This document shows, in pieces, positions 34,494-43,494 of a stretch of DNA of 64,000 nucleotides. Every line of letters starts with the position of its first letter. Positions within the stretch are counted from its first letter, which is position 1. Made by a program: the position numbers and the translations under genes. This DNA is from Cytophagales bacterium (GTDB lineage: Bacteria; Bacteroidota; Bacteroidia; Cytophagales; Cyclobacteriaceae): assembly GCA_022360055.1 (NCBI GenBank), contig JAKSDO010000222.1, positions 60,152-124,151 on the forward strand. Reading direction: 5' to 3'. Below the pieces are notes generated by a model. It was given only the letters and a program-made list of their open reading frames with translations, was not told where the DNA came from and ran no database searches.

Positions 34494-35915
34494 ATGAAGA
34501 GACAAGTTGTTTTCACCATTGTATTTGCATTTATTTCAGCGATCGCCGTTCCCCAGACGGTGAAACCGGATCACCGGGCGCTCTTAAACTACCGGAAGTA
34601 TTGTGCCAATTGCCACGGACCGGAATTCCAGGGAGGAAATGCTCAAAGCCTGGTAGATGGCATCTGGCAGTTTGGCGGGGCGAGAAATTATATGTTCCGG
34701 AATATAAAGTTTGGTATACCTCATCTCGGTATGCCTTCTTATGCCGAATCATTATCCGACGACGAGATTCAATCGCTTGTTACCTTTTTATTTGAAGAAG
34801 AGAAAAAAGCCGGAGCGGAGCGACCTCCGATGCCCGGATCAATAGAAACTCAGGATTATAAGCTCGAGATCGAGGTGGTCGCCGAATCGTTGGAAGTGCC
34901 GTGGAGCATCGATTTCATCTCCGGTTCTACCGCGCTGATTACGGAACGCCCCGGAAGAGTGCGCATCGTAAAGGATGGAAAGTTGGTCGAAGCCGCCCTG
35001 GAAGGCACTCCCGAAGTGCTGAATGAAGGTCAGGGAGGATTAATGGACCTTGCTGTCGACCCGAACTATGAGGATAACGGATGGATCTACCTGGCGTTTA
35101 GTCATGAACTGAAAGAAGAAGGGAAAAATGATGATAGATCGCCGGCGATGACAAAGATTGTGAGGGGACAAATTATGGGTAACCGCTGGATGAATGAACA
35201 GACCGTATTTGAAGCGCCTCATGATACGTACCGTACGACGCGGCATCACTATGGTTGCCGCATCGTGTTTGACAAAGCCGGTTTTATGTATTTCGGAATT
35301 GGAGACCGGGGAGCCCGCTCGCATGCTCAGGATATTTCAAAACCAAATGGGAAAATACACCGCATCTTACCGAATGGAGATATTCCGTCCGACAATCCGT
35401 TCGTCGATCAGCCGGGGGCGATCAAAAGTATATTTTCATTGGGAAACCGGAATCCTCAGGGGCTCGCGATCCATCCGGACACCGGCGAACTATGGGAAAC
35501 CGAGCACGGCCCGTTTGGCGGAGACGAGCTTAATTTGATTTCGAGCAGGAAAAACTACGGATGGCCGGAGATCACGTATGGCCGAAACTATAACGGCACG
35601 GTCATCACCGAACATACCCGGAAAGCCGGATTGGAGCAGCCAAATCTGTATTGGAAACCGTCGATTGCGGTATGCGGTCTGGATTTTTATAGCGGTGATC
35701 TGTTCCCTAAGTGGAATAATAAATTGATGGTGGGCGCATTGAAGTATGAAGAAGTAAAGCTCTTGCACATCGAGCGGGATCGGGTGATTCACGAGCAGAC
35801 CATCATTAAAAACCTTGGCAGGGTGCGCGATGTGTGTACCGGGCCCGAGGGCGCTGTTTATGTCGTGCTGAATAATCCGGACAAGGTTATCCGGCTGAAA
35901 CCGGCCGATCAATGA
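34494..35915 (+). CDS. Cytochrome c-PQQ-type sugar dehydrogenase fusion
   Basis: This 473-residue exported protein joins two modules. After a signal peptide (ending near IAVPQ), residues 28-105 form a small c-type cytochrome with CANCH at 37-41 and Met80 in HLGMPSY as the likely sixth heme ligand. From about residue 118 comes a beta-propeller of the soluble glucose/sorbosone dehydrogenase (GSDH) type, with VPWSIDFISGSTALITERPG, GQGGLMDLAVDPNY, RTTRHHYGCRIVFD, GNRNPQGLAIHPDTGELWETEHGP and YGWPEITYG. Such enzymes oxidise sugar aldoses with PQQ; the attached cytochrome would accept the electrons directly. The substrate is unknown. It stands between citrate synthase and a DUF5009 gene. Confidence 0.9.
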   Translation: MKRQVVFTIVFAFISAIAVPQTVKPDHRALLNYRKYCANCHGPEFQGGNAQSLVDGIWQFGGARNYMFRNIKFGIPHLGMPSYAESLSDDEIQSLVTFLFEEEKKAGAERPPMPGSIETQDYKLEIEVVAESLEVPWSIDFISGSTALITERPGRVRIVKDGKLVEAALEGTPEVLNEGQGGLMDLAVDPNYEDNGWIYLAFSHELKEEGKNDDRSPAMTKIVRGQIMGNRWMNEQTVFEAPHDTYRTTRHHYGCRIVFDKAGFMYFGIGDRGARSHAQDISKPNGKIHRILPNGDIPSDNPFVDQPGAIKSIFSLGNRNPQGLAIHPDTGELWETEHGPFGGDELNLISSRKNYGWPEITYGRNYNGTVITEHTRKAGLEQPNLYWKPSIAVCGLDFYSGDLFPKWNNKLMVGALKYEEVKLLHIERDRVIHEQTIIKNLGRVRDVCTGPEGAVYVVLNNPDKVIRLKPADQ

Positions 35916-36154
35916 GCTGCTTTTTTAAATGCCTGCCATTGTTCAGGTTTCATATTCCCTGTTATTCTGGATTTTCGATGGATTGGAGTATAAAATTATA
36001 GTCTTTGTGTTAAGGATTTAAAATTCTGATTCGAAAGTTGTATATTGAAATCAGCATAAAAGTATTGGAAAAAGTTGGAATGGCGGCCGCCCGTTTTACA
36101 GTCTGATTGGGTTTATGTTTTTTAAATACTGTATTTATTTTTTTGTCGAAAATT

Positions 36155-37258
36155 ATGAACGAACTACGAAAACAGACATCCGGGAGATTACTTTCGCTTG
36201 ATTTTTACAGAGGATTAACCATGTTTCTTCTGATCGCTGAGTTTTCGCACCTTTTCTCTTACATGACTTCCCGGGAGCTCGAAGGTTCGCTAATTCATGT
36301 GATCGGACAGCAGTTCCATCACGTAAAATGGGAGGGATTGCATTTTTGGGATTTGATACAGCCTTTCTTTATGTTTATTGTGGGTGTGGCTATGCCCTTG
36401 TCATTTTCCAGAAGGACGGCAAAGGGCGATTCCGAAAGTCAGATACGAAAACATGTTTTCAAAAGAGCTTTTCTCCTTTTGGTTTTAGGGTGGGCATTGT
36501 ACTGTATCGATCCGGGGAAAATCGTGTTTCGGTTTCAAAATGTGCTCGCCCAATTAGGAGTAACTTATGTATTGGCGTATTTAGTGATGAGAAAAAGCAC
36601 TTCCGTTCAGATTGGCTTTTCGGCCGGACTTCTGCTGATTACAGAACTTCTATATCGATTCTTCCCATTGCAGGGCTTTGATCAGGCTTTCGAACCGGGA
36701 CAGAATTTTGGAGCCTGGTTAAACATTTTAATCAGCGGTCAGGAGGATGGCGGACATTGGGCCATGTTTAATGCGATTCCAACCGCAGCCCATACGATCT
36801 GGGGCGTGTTGGCCGGGCAGCTTTTGATGAGCGACCGGTCAGATGGGGAAAAACTCCGGATACTTATGATTACAGGTATTGCCGGACTGATCATCGGATA
36901 TGGATTGAGCCCTTTTACCCCCATGATCAAGCGTATTTCAACGAGCACCTTTGTCTTTGCCAGTGGAGGCTGGGCCCTTTTGGCATTGGCCTTATGCTAT
37001 TGGCTGATCGATACAAAAAAGTATCTGAAGAGCGTATTGTTTTTTGCGATCGTAGGGATGAATCCTTTGTTTATTTATCTGTTTGCGCATGTCGGAGGAG
37101 CGGATCTTATCCAAAAGATCGCAATTCCCTTTTCCAACGCAATCTTTGGCTGGACCGGCGAAACCGGTTCCAAATTGGCGCTCGGTACCATTGTATTATT
37201 CTGCCTCTGGTACATTTGCTATTGGATGTACAGGAAAAGGATTTTTATCCGGATTTAG
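36155..37258 (+). CDS. DUF5009-family membrane acyltransferase (HGSNAT-like), paralogue 2
   Basis: A 367-residue protein with about ten membrane helices and the same signatures as the copy at 28602: RLLSLDFYRGLTMFLLIAEF against RIVSIDIFRALTMFMMIFVN, and FWDLIQPFFMFIVGVAMPLS against DWVFPGFLFIVGLSIPFA. A conserved His is present in the first loops (SHLF, HHVKW). The group is related to heparan-alpha-glucosaminide N-acetyltransferase. The ATG at 36155 (MNELRKQTSGRLLSLD) fits relatives; the frame is open further upstream without a good start. It lies 240 bp after the sugar dehydrogenase. Confidence 0.85.
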   Translation: MNELRKQTSGRLLSLDFYRGLTMFLLIAEFSHLFSYMTSRELEGSLIHVIGQQFHHVKWEGLHFWDLIQPFFMFIVGVAMPLSFSRRTAKGDSESQIRKHVFKRAFLLLVLGWALYCIDPGKIVFRFQNVLAQLGVTYVLAYLVMRKSTSVQIGFSAGLLLITELLYRFFPLQGFDQAFEPGQNFGAWLNILISGQEDGGHWAMFNAIPTAAHTIWGVLAGQLLMSDRSDGEKLRILMITGIAGLIIGYGLSPFTPMIKRISTSTFVFASGGWALLALALCYWLIDTKKYLKSVLFFAIVGMNPLFIYLFAHVGGADLIQKIAIPFSNAIFGWTGETGSKLALGTIVLFCLWYICYWMYRKRIFIRI

Positions 37259-37630
37259 CGTCAGGTCAAGCCTAAACCTACGTGTAATCCGGGGTATCTT
37301 TTGGGGCATCTCTGTGTTGCAAAAAGACTTATGTAGCTACGGCTATGCGCATTTTTTGCGCCTTGACCTACCCCAAAATCTACGGCCGCCTTACCTGTCA
37401 TTTAAACGTTGACTTGACACCAGCTCGAACACAGGCGTCTCTGATCTTCCGGAATCCCGGAACGGTATCAAAAGGCGCCCGGCCTTTATCAGGGCTTCAA
37501 GGAAAAGGATGACCGCTCTGGTGGTCACGGAAAACCCGAAGCCGGGTGGCGTCCGGGATCAAGTGTTTTGGAACATATCCGGGGAGATCATAATTGCCTG
37601 TCGGCAGGCTCAACGATCGTCGTGCCTGTT
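37259..37630. other. Convergent intergenic region
   Basis: About 370 bp between the 3' ends of the DUF5009 gene and a minus-strand gene. Besides the inverted repeat at 37263-37378 nothing coding was recognised, and no T-tailed terminator is obvious. Confidence 0.4.
37263..37378. repeat. Long imperfect inverted repeat centred near 37338
   Basis: The left arm has TTTTGGGG (37299-37306), 12 nt, then GCAAAAA (37319-37325). The right arm, read on the other strand, has TTTTGGGG (from 37378), then 11 nt, then GCAAAAAA (37359-37352). The centre holds the palindrome GTAGCTAC (37333-37340). AGGTCAAG occurs at the far left (37263-37270) and on the right in reverse (37362-37369). The gap has no gene. 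It could be a REP- or MITE-like element or the paired ends of a decayed insertion sequence. Confidence 0.5.
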
Positions 37631-39451
37631 TCAATGCCGTCCGGTTTCACGCCCTTCCCAGCCGCTTTTTCCCTCGTCAATGAAAATTTCATGAACCGTT
37701 CTTGAAACGCGCTCATCGACTTCCTCGACAAGGCGTATCTTCAGAGGATTGGTCAAACGTTTTTGCCAGTGTAGAACCGGCGCATAGGGTTGATCCCCTT
37801 GGGCAGTTTCGTATGGCATATATGCCCATTTCTCAGCGAAGAAATTGCCCTTCATGGCCGGGATCATTTGTTGCATATTCGAAGAAAGAAAGCTAAGTGA
37901 AAGCGCCCGGGCCCAATATATCCAGGGGCCGCCGGTAATGTACATGAATGGATTTAACAACCGCGGTCTCGATTCCAGACCGGCATTCACATAATTGAGC
38001 TGTATGCCACAAAAACCGATTCCTGTCTCTTCGTTATAGAAAGTGATCCACGGGACGTCATCCTCCATTAAAAGATCCGTCAGATCGGGCATTTTAGATA
38101 CGTCATAGGTGACTATTTCATCGCGCACCACATCGTACCAGGCGGCATGTGTAATTTGTTCGCGTTTAAAAACGATTTCAGCGTTCCTCAAAGCAATGCA
38201 GTCAATTCTTTCGTTGATGCGCATGGAAGTACTGCTGATAAAATAGGGCAGGCCCGGATAAAATTCATACCTCACCGAAGCATCAACTTCCGGAATTTCC
38301 CTGAGATTATCCCAAACTTCTGTCATCGTAATTACCGGGCCGGAGATGTAATGCACATGTTGCGGAGGTTTCCAGTCAGCGGTATGCGTCCAGGGTCTTG
38401 GCGGAGCATATATACCCGGGTTCCAGTGAATCGCTCCATTTGTTTCCATCCGGTGAAAAAGAGGGACATTCGGTTTTTTCTTTAGAATAATTTGATCCAA
38501 ATGACCCGAATTCGGATGCAGGGATATGGAGTACCTGTTGTTGTCGATGCTCAGTCCGGGGGCTTCTCCCTGTATGTGCAGATCTGTTTTATACAGTTTG
38601 GCCATCGCATGTTCATTGTTGTAATAGATCAAGTAGACTTTACTTGTATTGGCCGGTACATCTGCCAAAAAAGCCACCTGAGCTGTTACGGTGGGCATCC
38701 ACAACGGAATTTCCCTGGTTGGTTTGCCGTTTTCGTCGGGGTCCAGATCGTCTTCTTCGAGGTACTTTTTAATATCGTACACCTGGCTGGGCACTTCTGT
38801 CAGTTCATACGTTCCGGGATCTACGGAAACTACCCGTATTTCCCTGGTCAGATGCTGCGCTTCATCGGGATAAAAGGGCAGAAGAACTTCTACCGGATCA
38901 CCCTGACGGTCAATACCAGCTGTCTCGGAGACTACGATCGCTTTATAGTTTTTCCATGCTTTGTCAAATACGTCGACGTCTTCCGGGGCTTTCAGTTTTT
39001 TTGTTGCGGATAAAAATACATCATCCTTTGATGCGTGGATTTTCTTCTTCATCCGCACGGTTATTCTGATCTCATAATCCTGTCCGGGTTCCCATTTTAC
39101 CCAACCAACCAGGTGCGGATGATGATATAAGGTGCCATCCTGGGACAATCCGTATCCCGATGGAGGGCGGTGACTCAAAGCGGGTTTGTTCATATCGGAA
39201 AGCTCATCCGACCGGTGAAGATCAACGAACCGCAATACTTTATTATTTACGGCCGCCTCTACTTCGATGATCGATGCTTCGGGTAATTCCAGTTCTGCCA
39301 TGAAATGATAAAAAGGAATCGCGGGGCACGGATAGCCGAGTTCTATCTTTGAAATTTCCAGCGCTTTGGTCTTTCCCTTATCGGCATGGCTTAGGATTGA
39401 AATGGAAAACAGTAGACTAATTCCGAAAAGTTTTTTTGCCAGGGTTTTCAT
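37631..39451 (-). CDS. Secreted protein of unknown function, beta-sandwich-rich (606 aa)
   Basis: I do not recognise the family. The 606-residue product has a signal peptide (MKTLAKKLFGISLLFSISIL, cut near SHA). The rest is strand-rich: YEIRITVRMKKKI, VEVLLPFYPDEAQ, TAQVAFLADVPANTSKVYLI and SIDNNRYSISLHPNSGHLDQ. The last resembles the start of sugar-mutarotase-like or GH38-type C-terminal beta-sandwich domains, and YEFYPGLPYFISSTSMRI plus FYNEETGIGFCGIQ support that. No catalytic pair can be named. It ends with RVSRTVHEIFIDEGKSGWEG. It shares strand and spacing (45 bp) with the 889-residue gene upstream, so the two are likely an operon acting on an external carbohydrate, by inference. Confidence 0.7.
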   Translation of the reverse strand: MKTLAKKLFGISLLFSISILSHADKGKTKALEISKIELGYPCPAIPFYHFMAELELPEASIIEVEAAVNNKVLRFVDLHRSDELSDMNKPALSHRPPSGYGLSQDGTLYHHPHLVGWVKWEPGQDYEIRITVRMKKKIHASKDDVFLSATKKLKAPEDVDVFDKAWKNYKAIVVSETAGIDRQGDPVEVLLPFYPDEAQHLTREIRVVSVDPGTYELTEVPSQVYDIKKYLEEDDLDPDENGKPTREIPLWMPTVTAQVAFLADVPANTSKVYLIYYNNEHAMAKLYKTDLHIQGEAPGLSIDNNRYSISLHPNSGHLDQIILKKKPNVPLFHRMETNGAIHWNPGIYAPPRPWTHTADWKPPQHVHYISGPVITMTEVWDNLREIPEVDASVRYEFYPGLPYFISSTSMRINERIDCIALRNAEIVFKREQITHAAWYDVVRDEIVTYDVSKMPDLTDLLMEDDVPWITFYNEETGIGFCGIQLNYVNAGLESRPRLLNPFMYITGGPWIYWARALSLSFLSSNMQQMIPAMKGNFFAEKWAYMPYETAQGDQPYAPVLHWQKRLTNPLKIRLVEEVDERVSRTVHEIFIDEGKSGWEGRETGRH

Positions 39452-39495
39452 TGAGATATGTTTTATATTATGAAATTCGTTCTTTTACCTTAAAT

Positions 39496-42165
39496 CTATC
39501 TGGAAGTGATCAGATTCCTTTTCCTAAGCGATTTCACCCCATTTTCCCAGGGACCTCCGGCGCCCCAGATGTAATAGGAGAAATACATGGTGCTCCTCTG
39601 ATAGATCGGAGTCCAGGGCTGGAATTCCGAATAATAATGGTGGGCATCGCCGTTTCTCGGATGATTCATCCACATATGGAGGAACAATGGCTGATCGACG
39701 GGGAAGGCTCCTACAAAGGTTATGTCTTCTTTTGTGTCGTATCCAGCATTCCACCCCTCTTTTAAGAAGAACACTCTTCCGTAGTATTTTTCCGGTTTCA
39801 TTCGGTATTCGTGCAACCCGTCTAATTCCGGAACCGTGAACACATCTTCCGTCCAATGCCGCTTTCCGATTTCAAGAATAGGCTGCGGCCCCAGTACATT
39901 TGCTTCGGGGTTTTTAAATGTCAGCGCAAACCGGACCTCAAGCAGTGGCGAATTGCCATAAAGTGTAAAAGTTTTTTGAAGCCGGTTCCCGTAGTAATCG
40001 GTCCACATCCTCACCCGGACAAAATCGCCGTCACTTTGTTCGATTTCGCAGTCATAGATCTGGTGTGTTTCCATGCTGCCCTGGCCGAGGAAATCTTCAA
40101 ATCCGCCGTAGGGGTAATATCCGCGGTACCTGAAAGGCCGTTTGTCGTCAATGGCTTTTTTGGGCCATAGTTTAAAAAGTATGTTGTCATTGCGGCTTTT
40201 CACAATATATTCGATCACTCTTGCGCCGGTCGCCAGCAAGGTCACTTGTACACTGTCATTTTCCATGCGGTATTCATTCACGCCATCGCTGTTCAGGTCA
40301 ATTGCGTAGACGTACGGTTTCCCTTCGGGAGCTCCGACTCCCAGTTGCGATATGTACTCCGTGCCGAGTGCGGAGACTTTCGCCCGATAACTTCCTTTAG
40401 GTACCTCCAATTCAAAATCCATATCCTTAAACTTGCCTCGAGCCAGCTCGCAGCTTTGAGATTTCTTGTACACGATCTTATCGTTTTCATCAATGACCTC
40501 AAGTTTTACGGGGAATGAGGATTTTTTGGTGAAATTGTGAATTGTAACGGGGTACTTAACCCTGGGAGCATGCCCGTATAGCAAACGGTGAACCGAAATG
40601 GCCTGAGGCAGATCCATCATGGCCAGGGTGCTTTTTTCCCCTCCGTCCCAATCGTAATGAATCGCAATAGGATTGGTTCGATCCATGGCTTCGACGGTCG
40701 GAGATAGTGGGAAATGAACTACCCGCCGGCTGTTTGCAGGGATTGACATGTTCACTGATTTGTCTGCGGCCACATTTAATCCGGAAGGAAGTCTTAGCGA
40801 GAGGATTCCGCTTGTGGGGCTTTCGTGACCATTTTCTATGGTTACCTCTAGATCGTAGTCCTCTATGCGCGTGGTGATATTGATTTTATCACTGAAATAA
40901 TCTTCAAGGAAAATCCGGTCGAGTAATAGCAATTGAAGTGCGTTGCGATAATAAGCGGGGCCCATCATTTTACCCATTTCCAATACGCCGACTTCCCTCC
41001 GGGCCATTATTGCTTCCCACATCGATTCCCGGGTTAATTTCCGGTCTTTTTCGAGGAATAAAACCATGCTGGCCAATGCGTCTTGATCCAACCTGCCGGT
41101 TCGGAGGATAAATGGAACGTCCTCCTTGTCGATATGCATTTTATTCCCTTCAACAGCCAGGTAGCCATCGTATTTGTAAGGATCGGCCAGGGTATCCCAT
41201 ACCTGCCGAAAAACATAACCTTGTTTTTCACGGGCATAATTAATCCAGGATTCCTTGGTAAACATACTTTGCACCTGCAAGCCCTTATAATCTTTACATC
41301 CGAATACCGGCCAGAAACCGGCATCGGTTACTACGGGAAGATCGACCATTTTCATCCAGTTTTCCAATTCGTCTTTGGCCAGAAAATCCATGTATCCGCT
41401 GAATACGAACCAGGTATTGCCTTCATTCATTCCCCTGCCGATTACATCCAGTGGATGGCCTTCCGTACAGGTGACACTTTTAAGTAATGTCTCGGCTCCA
41501 AACCAACCCTTGTGCAAATCATATTTTTCGGTGATCTCCTTTGTATCGCTAATGAGCATTCGGAGCTTATCTCCGGCTTCTTTATCGGGAGAACTGACCA
41601 CAAATATTTTTCTGCCGTTATTTTCAAGATAAAACGCATCAACTCTGGCCAGTTCGGTTGAGCCATACTGGTGGCTTTTTAGTTTTATGGGAAACGGAAT
41701 TTGGTCGGAAAGCTTTGAAATAAGCATTTGCCCTGCAGTTGATGAAGGATCGGTAAAAACCAAAACATTGCTTTGGGAGACGGCCCCGATAATTTCATCG
41801 GAATCAGGTTCATCCAATTCCTGATAGCTGTCGGAAAGCAAGCCACTCATGAACCCTTCCTGTAGAATCAATCCGGGGAGGCCCATGTCGTCGGCGATAT
41901 CGACTTTGCTCTGTAAAATATTTTTTTCAATATCTGGGACAGACATTTTAAATAGATTTCCGTAGCGGTGCCAGCTCCGGTATATATCATGCCAGTAGTT
42001 GGTGTACCCATTGAATTGAAACTTGTTCCGGGTGCTTCCTTCCTCAATGGAATGATCTGCAGGATTATGTGTAAACTCCTTAAGTTGCTGGCCGGACGCC
42101 ACAGTGCCGAAGATAGAAAAAGCCAAAATGCAGAGCATTTTTTGAAGATTGATCGTGTTCATCAT
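39496..42165 (-). CDS. Large secreted protein of unknown function (889 aa), possible glycan-active enzyme
   Basis: I do not recognise the whole protein. The signal peptide is MMNTINLQKMLCILAFSIFG, cut near ASGQ. Residues 30-450 form an unassigned alpha/beta-type region (VLVFTDPSSTAGQMLISKL, GRKIFVVSSPDKEAG, NTWFVFSGYMDFLAKDEL). Residues about 450-630 look like two Ig-like or NEW3-like beta domains (YDLEVTIENGHESPTSGILS, PVTIHNFTKKSSFPVKLEV). The last 260 residues are a mutarotase-like beta-sandwich (NDSVQVTLLATGARVIEYIV, KTFTLYGNSPLLEVRFALTF), also hinted at in the downstream gene. The shape fits a carbohydrate-binding or -cleaving enzyme, but no catalytic residues can be named. The ATG at 42165 is preferred to a TTG upstream. 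Confidence 0.7.
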   Translation of the reverse strand: MMNTINLQKMLCILAFSIFGTVASGQQLKEFTHNPADHSIEEGSTRNKFQFNGYTNYWHDIYRSWHRYGNLFKMSVPDIEKNILQSKVDIADDMGLPGLILQEGFMSGLLSDSYQELDEPDSDEIIGAVSQSNVLVFTDPSSTAGQMLISKLSDQIPFPIKLKSHQYGSTELARVDAFYLENNGRKIFVVSSPDKEAGDKLRMLISDTKEITEKYDLHKGWFGAETLLKSVTCTEGHPLDVIGRGMNEGNTWFVFSGYMDFLAKDELENWMKMVDLPVVTDAGFWPVFGCKDYKGLQVQSMFTKESWINYAREKQGYVFRQVWDTLADPYKYDGYLAVEGNKMHIDKEDVPFILRTGRLDQDALASMVLFLEKDRKLTRESMWEAIMARREVGVLEMGKMMGPAYYRNALQLLLLDRIFLEDYFSDKINITTRIEDYDLEVTIENGHESPTSGILSLRLPSGLNVAADKSVNMSIPANSRRVVHFPLSPTVEAMDRTNPIAIHYDWDGGEKSTLAMMDLPQAISVHRLLYGHAPRVKYPVTIHNFTKKSSFPVKLEVIDENDKIVYKKSQSCELARGKFKDMDFELEVPKGSYRAKVSALGTEYISQLGVGAPEGKPYVYAIDLNSDGVNEYRMENDSVQVTLLATGARVIEYIVKSRNDNILFKLWPKKAIDDKRPFRYRGYYPYGGFEDFLGQGSMETHQIYDCEIEQSDGDFVRVRMWTDYYGNRLQKTFTLYGNSPLLEVRFALTFKNPEANVLGPQPILEIGKRHWTEDVFTVPELDGLHEYRMKPEKYYGRVFFLKEGWNAGYDTKEDITFVGAFPVDQPLFLHMWMNHPRNGDAHHYYSEFQPWTPIYQRSTMYFSYYIWGAGGPWENGVKSLRKRNLITSR

Positions 42166-42554
42166 GATGTTATTGCCTGTTATTAAATAATACAAGTTTT
42201 TCGAATCGCAGATCGCTATCGAATTCGACTTACGTTAATTCAAAAAAATTAATTTGTATTTTGAAGTCATCCGAATACTCAAATAAATTTACGTCAAATC
42301 CTGTCATTTACAAATTACCCGGGCGCCGAATGCGTTATGAGACAAACTTTACGATTTGGTGCGGCGCATGATGCCCAGTGGATAAGAAGCTTAAAATCAG
42401 CTAAAACCCGTTCCGAAATTGGATAAAACAGGTTGATTTTGCCCATCAGACCGTGCCGGGATATCACAACTACTACCAATTGTCTTAGAAACGATAAATA
42501 TAATTTGAATTCCTCCAGATTTTTTTTGACATTGAAACCGAATCACGCAATTTT
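42166..42554. other. Divergent promoter region between the unknown secreted operon and the sigma factor
   Basis: About 390 bp contain no gene. The region is AT-rich near both ends. Near-consensus -7 boxes such as ATAATTTG (about 42501) precede the sigma factor gene, but no perfect pair was found. Confidence 0.4.
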
Positions 42555-43157
42555 ATGCCGTCTAATAAACTTATAACAGCCAGATTATTTAAAAAAATCG
42601 CCGAAGAAGGTTGCAGATCTGCTTATAACGAGTTTTTTGATATATACTATCCTAAGTTTATAAAATTTGCAATCTTATTTGTAAAACAACATCATTTTGC
42701 GGAAGAGGTCGTCTCGGAGGCCCTCATTAAAATATTCAAAAACCGTCAGAAAATTTCCAGAATAGATAATATCGAAGGGTATTTGTTTATCACCGTAAAG
42801 AACGAATGCATAAGATATCTCGAGCGAAACAGAAAGTATATTGGCTTTGAGTCGATCGAGAACGAAGAGGACTTTGTGTTGAAAGTTACCAAAAATCCTG
42901 AGGATGAAGTTATTTACAACGAGTTTTCTAAGATGATCAAAGAGACCATAAAAAATCTTCCTCCGAAAAGGAAAATGATCTACAGACTCATCCGGGAAGA
43001 TGGATTGAAATATAAGGATGTCGCTACGTTATTAAATATTTCACCGAAAACGGTTGACGCACATATGGGATTGGCGCTTAAGAGCCTGAACAAAGCCATC
43101 CGGTCCTATAAAGAAGGGAAGTTTAGGATCACTTCGATGAGAAAAATAAGCAATTGA
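42555..43157 (+). CDS. ECF RNA polymerase sigma factor (FecI-like, Bacteroidota type)
   Basis: The 200-residue protein has only sigma regions 2 and 4, as in extracytoplasmic-function factors. Region 2 runs from AYNEFFDIYYPKFIKFAILF to the -10-recognition helix YLFITVKNECIRYLERNR. Region 4 near residues 130-185 has LPPKRKMIYRLIREDGLKYK and the helix-turn-helix DVATLLNISPKTVDAHMGLA. It heads a cassette with FecR, SusC and SusD and should direct transcription of susCD when released by the FecR protein. The 337 bp gap before fecR is longer than usual for such pairs. Confidence 0.93.
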   Translation: MPSNKLITARLFKKIAEEGCRSAYNEFFDIYYPKFIKFAILFVKQHHFAEEVVSEALIKIFKNRQKISRIDNIEGYLFITVKNECIRYLERNRKYIGFESIENEEDFVLKVTKNPEDEVIYNEFSKMIKETIKNLPPKRKMIYRLIREDGLKYKDVATLLNISPKTVDAHMGLALKSLNKAIRSYKEGKFRITSMRKISN

Positions 43158-43494
43158 CGGTCGCTGTCTGTGCAATCTTTATTGAAAAAATTTTTTAACC
43201 CATAGGTTTTGCTTTTGATCCCATATCGGGATAACTGTCTGAAATGTCTCCGCGCCAAATAGATGGGGAGAAACCTATGTTTAATGGCAGTACGTCGGTC
43301 GGGAAACCCCTAAATCATACATTCGATGTTTCCGCGCATAGCCAGGAAAAGGTCCGAACCGGGTGTTTCAGGTTGTATAGGATTTTTGAAGTGATCGGGA
43401 CTTAATTTCCGCCATAAGGTATTTTTTTTTGAGGTTGATTAAGAGTATTCGGTTTTTTTCGTGTTTTTATAATTGAAGAAGGAAAAAAATTGAA
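43158..43494. other. Gap between sigma factor and fecR
   Basis: About 337 bp contain no gene or clear terminator. AT-rich sequence from 43440 to 43490 may hold a separate fecR promoter. Nothing else was recognised. Confidence 0.4.
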
